In this document: positions 62,415 through 64,000 of the stretch, in pieces | How the letters are laid out: each line of letters opens with the position of its first letter | Numbering within the stretch: position 1 is the first letter of the stretch | Assembly (NCBI RefSeq): GCF_003086295.3 | Contig: NC_092042.1 | Span: forward strand, 42,778,137-42,842,136 | DNA length: 64,000 bases | Source of the DNA: Arachis hypogaea | Lineage: Eukaryota > Streptophyta > Magnoliopsida > Fabales > Fabaceae | Reading direction: 5' to 3' | The notes under the pieces: generated by a model | Seen by the model: only the letters and a program-made list of their open reading frames with translations | Told to the model about the DNA's origin: nothing | Database searches by the model: none | Made by a program: the position numbers and the translations under genes

Positions 62415-64000
62415 ATTAGCATGTCCTCATGCTAAGCTCAAGAGAGACTATAAAGATGAAGAGGAATGGTAGAATGTATGAAATGCAACCTATCTATATG
62501 AATGCAACTACATGCAAAAAAAATGTTTCTACCTACTTGGTTAAAAGTAAATAAGCTCTTCAAGACAAACATAAACCAGATTTCACTAATTCAAATCATA
62601 CAATAAAAAGCAAGTAAACTTGTAAGAAGACAGCTCATGAAAGCAGGGAACATAGAATCAAGCATTGAACCCTCACTGGTAGTGTGTATCACTCTAATCT
62701 CTCAAGTGTATAGGGTTATTCACTCTACTCTTCTCTAGTCATGCTTTCTAAACCTTGTTCTTCATCTAACCAATCAACAATATTTAATATACCAATGCAA
62801 ACGTCATGAGGTCTTTTTCAAGGTTGTAATGGGGCTAAGGTAAGGGTAAAGGTATATATATGGCTAAGTGAGCTTTATAAATTGAATCTTTAATTAACCT
62901 AAACTCTCACCTAATATACATATACTCTATATACTTTTAAATTCATGCCTAGCTACCCATAATTCCCACTTTTGTATAATTCCCATACTCATGTAACAAC
63001 TTTTTCTTTTTAATTTATTACATGTGCATTGATTTTTTCATTAACTTAATATTGGGGTAATTTTGTCCCCTTTATTTATTTATTTATATTATATATATAT
63101 ATATTTTATTATTTTTTTCTTTTTCTCTTTTTTTTTGTAGAGAAATAAACATAACTTATCAATGCACATGGATTTTCTATTATTTTTCTATTTTGGTTTT
63201 TCATGAGTAGGTTCCCAAATTCCTAATATTCAAATAAATTAGAAACATGTTACATTCCCTTATCAACCCATGTTCCCAAAATTTTCCCACACATTGCTAC
63301 ACAATCTCTATCTTAAGCTAACCAAAGATTCAATTGGGATAATTAATTTGTTTTTCGCTTAAGGCTAGTGATGTGGTTATAGAACAGAAGGGGATTAAAA
63401 GCTCAAGGGGCTAACAAAGGTGATGTAAAAGGTAGGCTTATTTGGGGTAAGTGAGTTGATAATCAAATAAGGCCTCAATCATACGCAAGCATGTAAATAT
63501 ACTAAACAAAGGACATATAGACTGGAACAAAATACATATTACAATCATGGAGAAGGAAACACACAAGAATAAAATATTTATGGTTAAATAATATAACCAT
63601 GTAAATAAGCTCAAAGTCTCACAGGTTGTGTGTTCTTTAGCTCAAAAACCATGTTCCAAATACAACTTCAAACAAATTTAACAAAAAAAATTTCAATTTA
63701 AATTAGTAAAATTTTTTCAAAAAATAGGATCTTAAGAAAAAACTTATTATTTTAACCAAGCAGTAACTAAATGTAAAAATCAAAAAAACATGAAATTAAA
63801 TATGCAAATGCAACAATTAACAAAGAAAATCAAATATTGCTGTTTGAGACAGGAAAGTACTAACCCATGGAGATCGGTATCGACCTCCCCACACTTAAAG
63901 ATTGCACCGTCCTCGGTGCATGCTGAGATGTGCAGGTGGACGAGTTGCTCCAACTGATGCTTTTCTCATCAAGGAATGTGCGTAGGAACTTGTTTGTCTC
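62415..64000 (-). other. R6 3' noncoding region to window edge
   Basis: AT-rich noncoding DNA collinear with R3, including a TA-rich microsatellite (63080-63110) and the internal PPT-like tract at 63883-63899, preceded in minus sense by the gcaccgaggacggtgc hairpin. No gene seen. The start of the downstream-ORF remnant is expected just past 64000. Confidence 0.65.

Larger units (their letters stand above)
60977..64000 (-). mobile_element. R6: family-R LTR element, 3' part
   Basis: Minus-strand element whose 3' LTR (60977-62396), PPT (62397-62414) and 3' noncoding region are visible. The rest lies beyond the right edge. It inserted into the E6 leader after ...aacacaatgca. The exact LTR end (60977 or 60981) is uncertain, so the target duplication is not read. 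The internal part is collinear with R3 45486-47040, so it may be another ORF-X-type copy, but that is not shown. Confidence 0.87.

Noticed and set aside
63080..63110. AT-rich tract as a matrix-attachment or origin element
   Set aside because: Simple TA microsatellite within the R6 3' region; nothing beyond base composition supports a function.
1..64000. Any host protein-coding gene
   Set aside because: Every open frame over about 100 codons can be assigned to a retroelement or is a shadow; no intron-exon gene structure with recognisable host protein similarity was seen.

Overview
The window looks like gene-poor heterochromatin of a legume, most likely peanut or a wild Arachis species. I see no host gene, tRNA, rRNA or CRISPR array. 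The evidence for plant nuclear DNA is a set of long Ty3/gypsy LTR elements with tRNA-Asp primer sites, a plant-type L1 LINE, TATA-bearing LTRs and deep nesting. The Arachis call rests on my recognition of the GC-rich GGCGTTTAACGCC motif style and the gag/LTR types. The exact species is not resolved.

Two LTR families make up nearly everything. Family E (copies E1-E6, all minus strand) has LTRs of about 1.6 kb starting TGATGAGCGG, a primer site matching the 3' end of tRNA-Asp, an AT-rich leader of about 1.5 kb, a gag starting MSRxK or MSKNK, and a protease with a DLG active site. Family R (R1, R5 plus strand; R2, R3, R6 minus strand) has LTRs of 1.1-1.5 kb starting TGATAAACC and a polypurine tract aagtgtggggaggt. 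R5 is a decayed autonomous copy (gag-pro-RT-RNaseH-IN plus a downstream ORF). R1, R2 and R3 are non-autonomous: gag-pol is replaced by a single unknown reading frame, here called ORF-X.

Layout, left to right. 1-10871: E1, split by a 6.3-kb LINE with two open ORFs (3126-9220). 10872-14682: R2, into which E1 inserted. 14683-15646 and 23850-24510: pieces of E2 gag-pro, split by the complete element R1 (15647-23849). 24511-35859: a rearranged cluster of E material (a plus-strand LTR, E3, E4, E5) with shared, inverted and truncated LTRs. 35860-52906: R5, hit by E5 in gag, by complete R3 (44046-51442, perfect 5-bp target duplication aggcc) in its 3' region, and by E6 in its 3' LTR. 52907-60976: E6, a pol-less copy. 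60977-64000: the 3' part of R6, inserted in the E6 leader.

The most unusual signal is structural DNA or RNA rather than protein. Family E carries arrays of GGCGTTTAACGCC-type palindromes at a strict 31-nt period, in leaders, LTRs and after gag-pro. Family R carries ACGCG-NN-CGCGT palindromes in doublets exactly 17 nt apart. Both families share one layout: coding region, short GC-rich hairpin, palindrome array, downstream ORF, polypurine tract. All comparisons between copies were made by eye.
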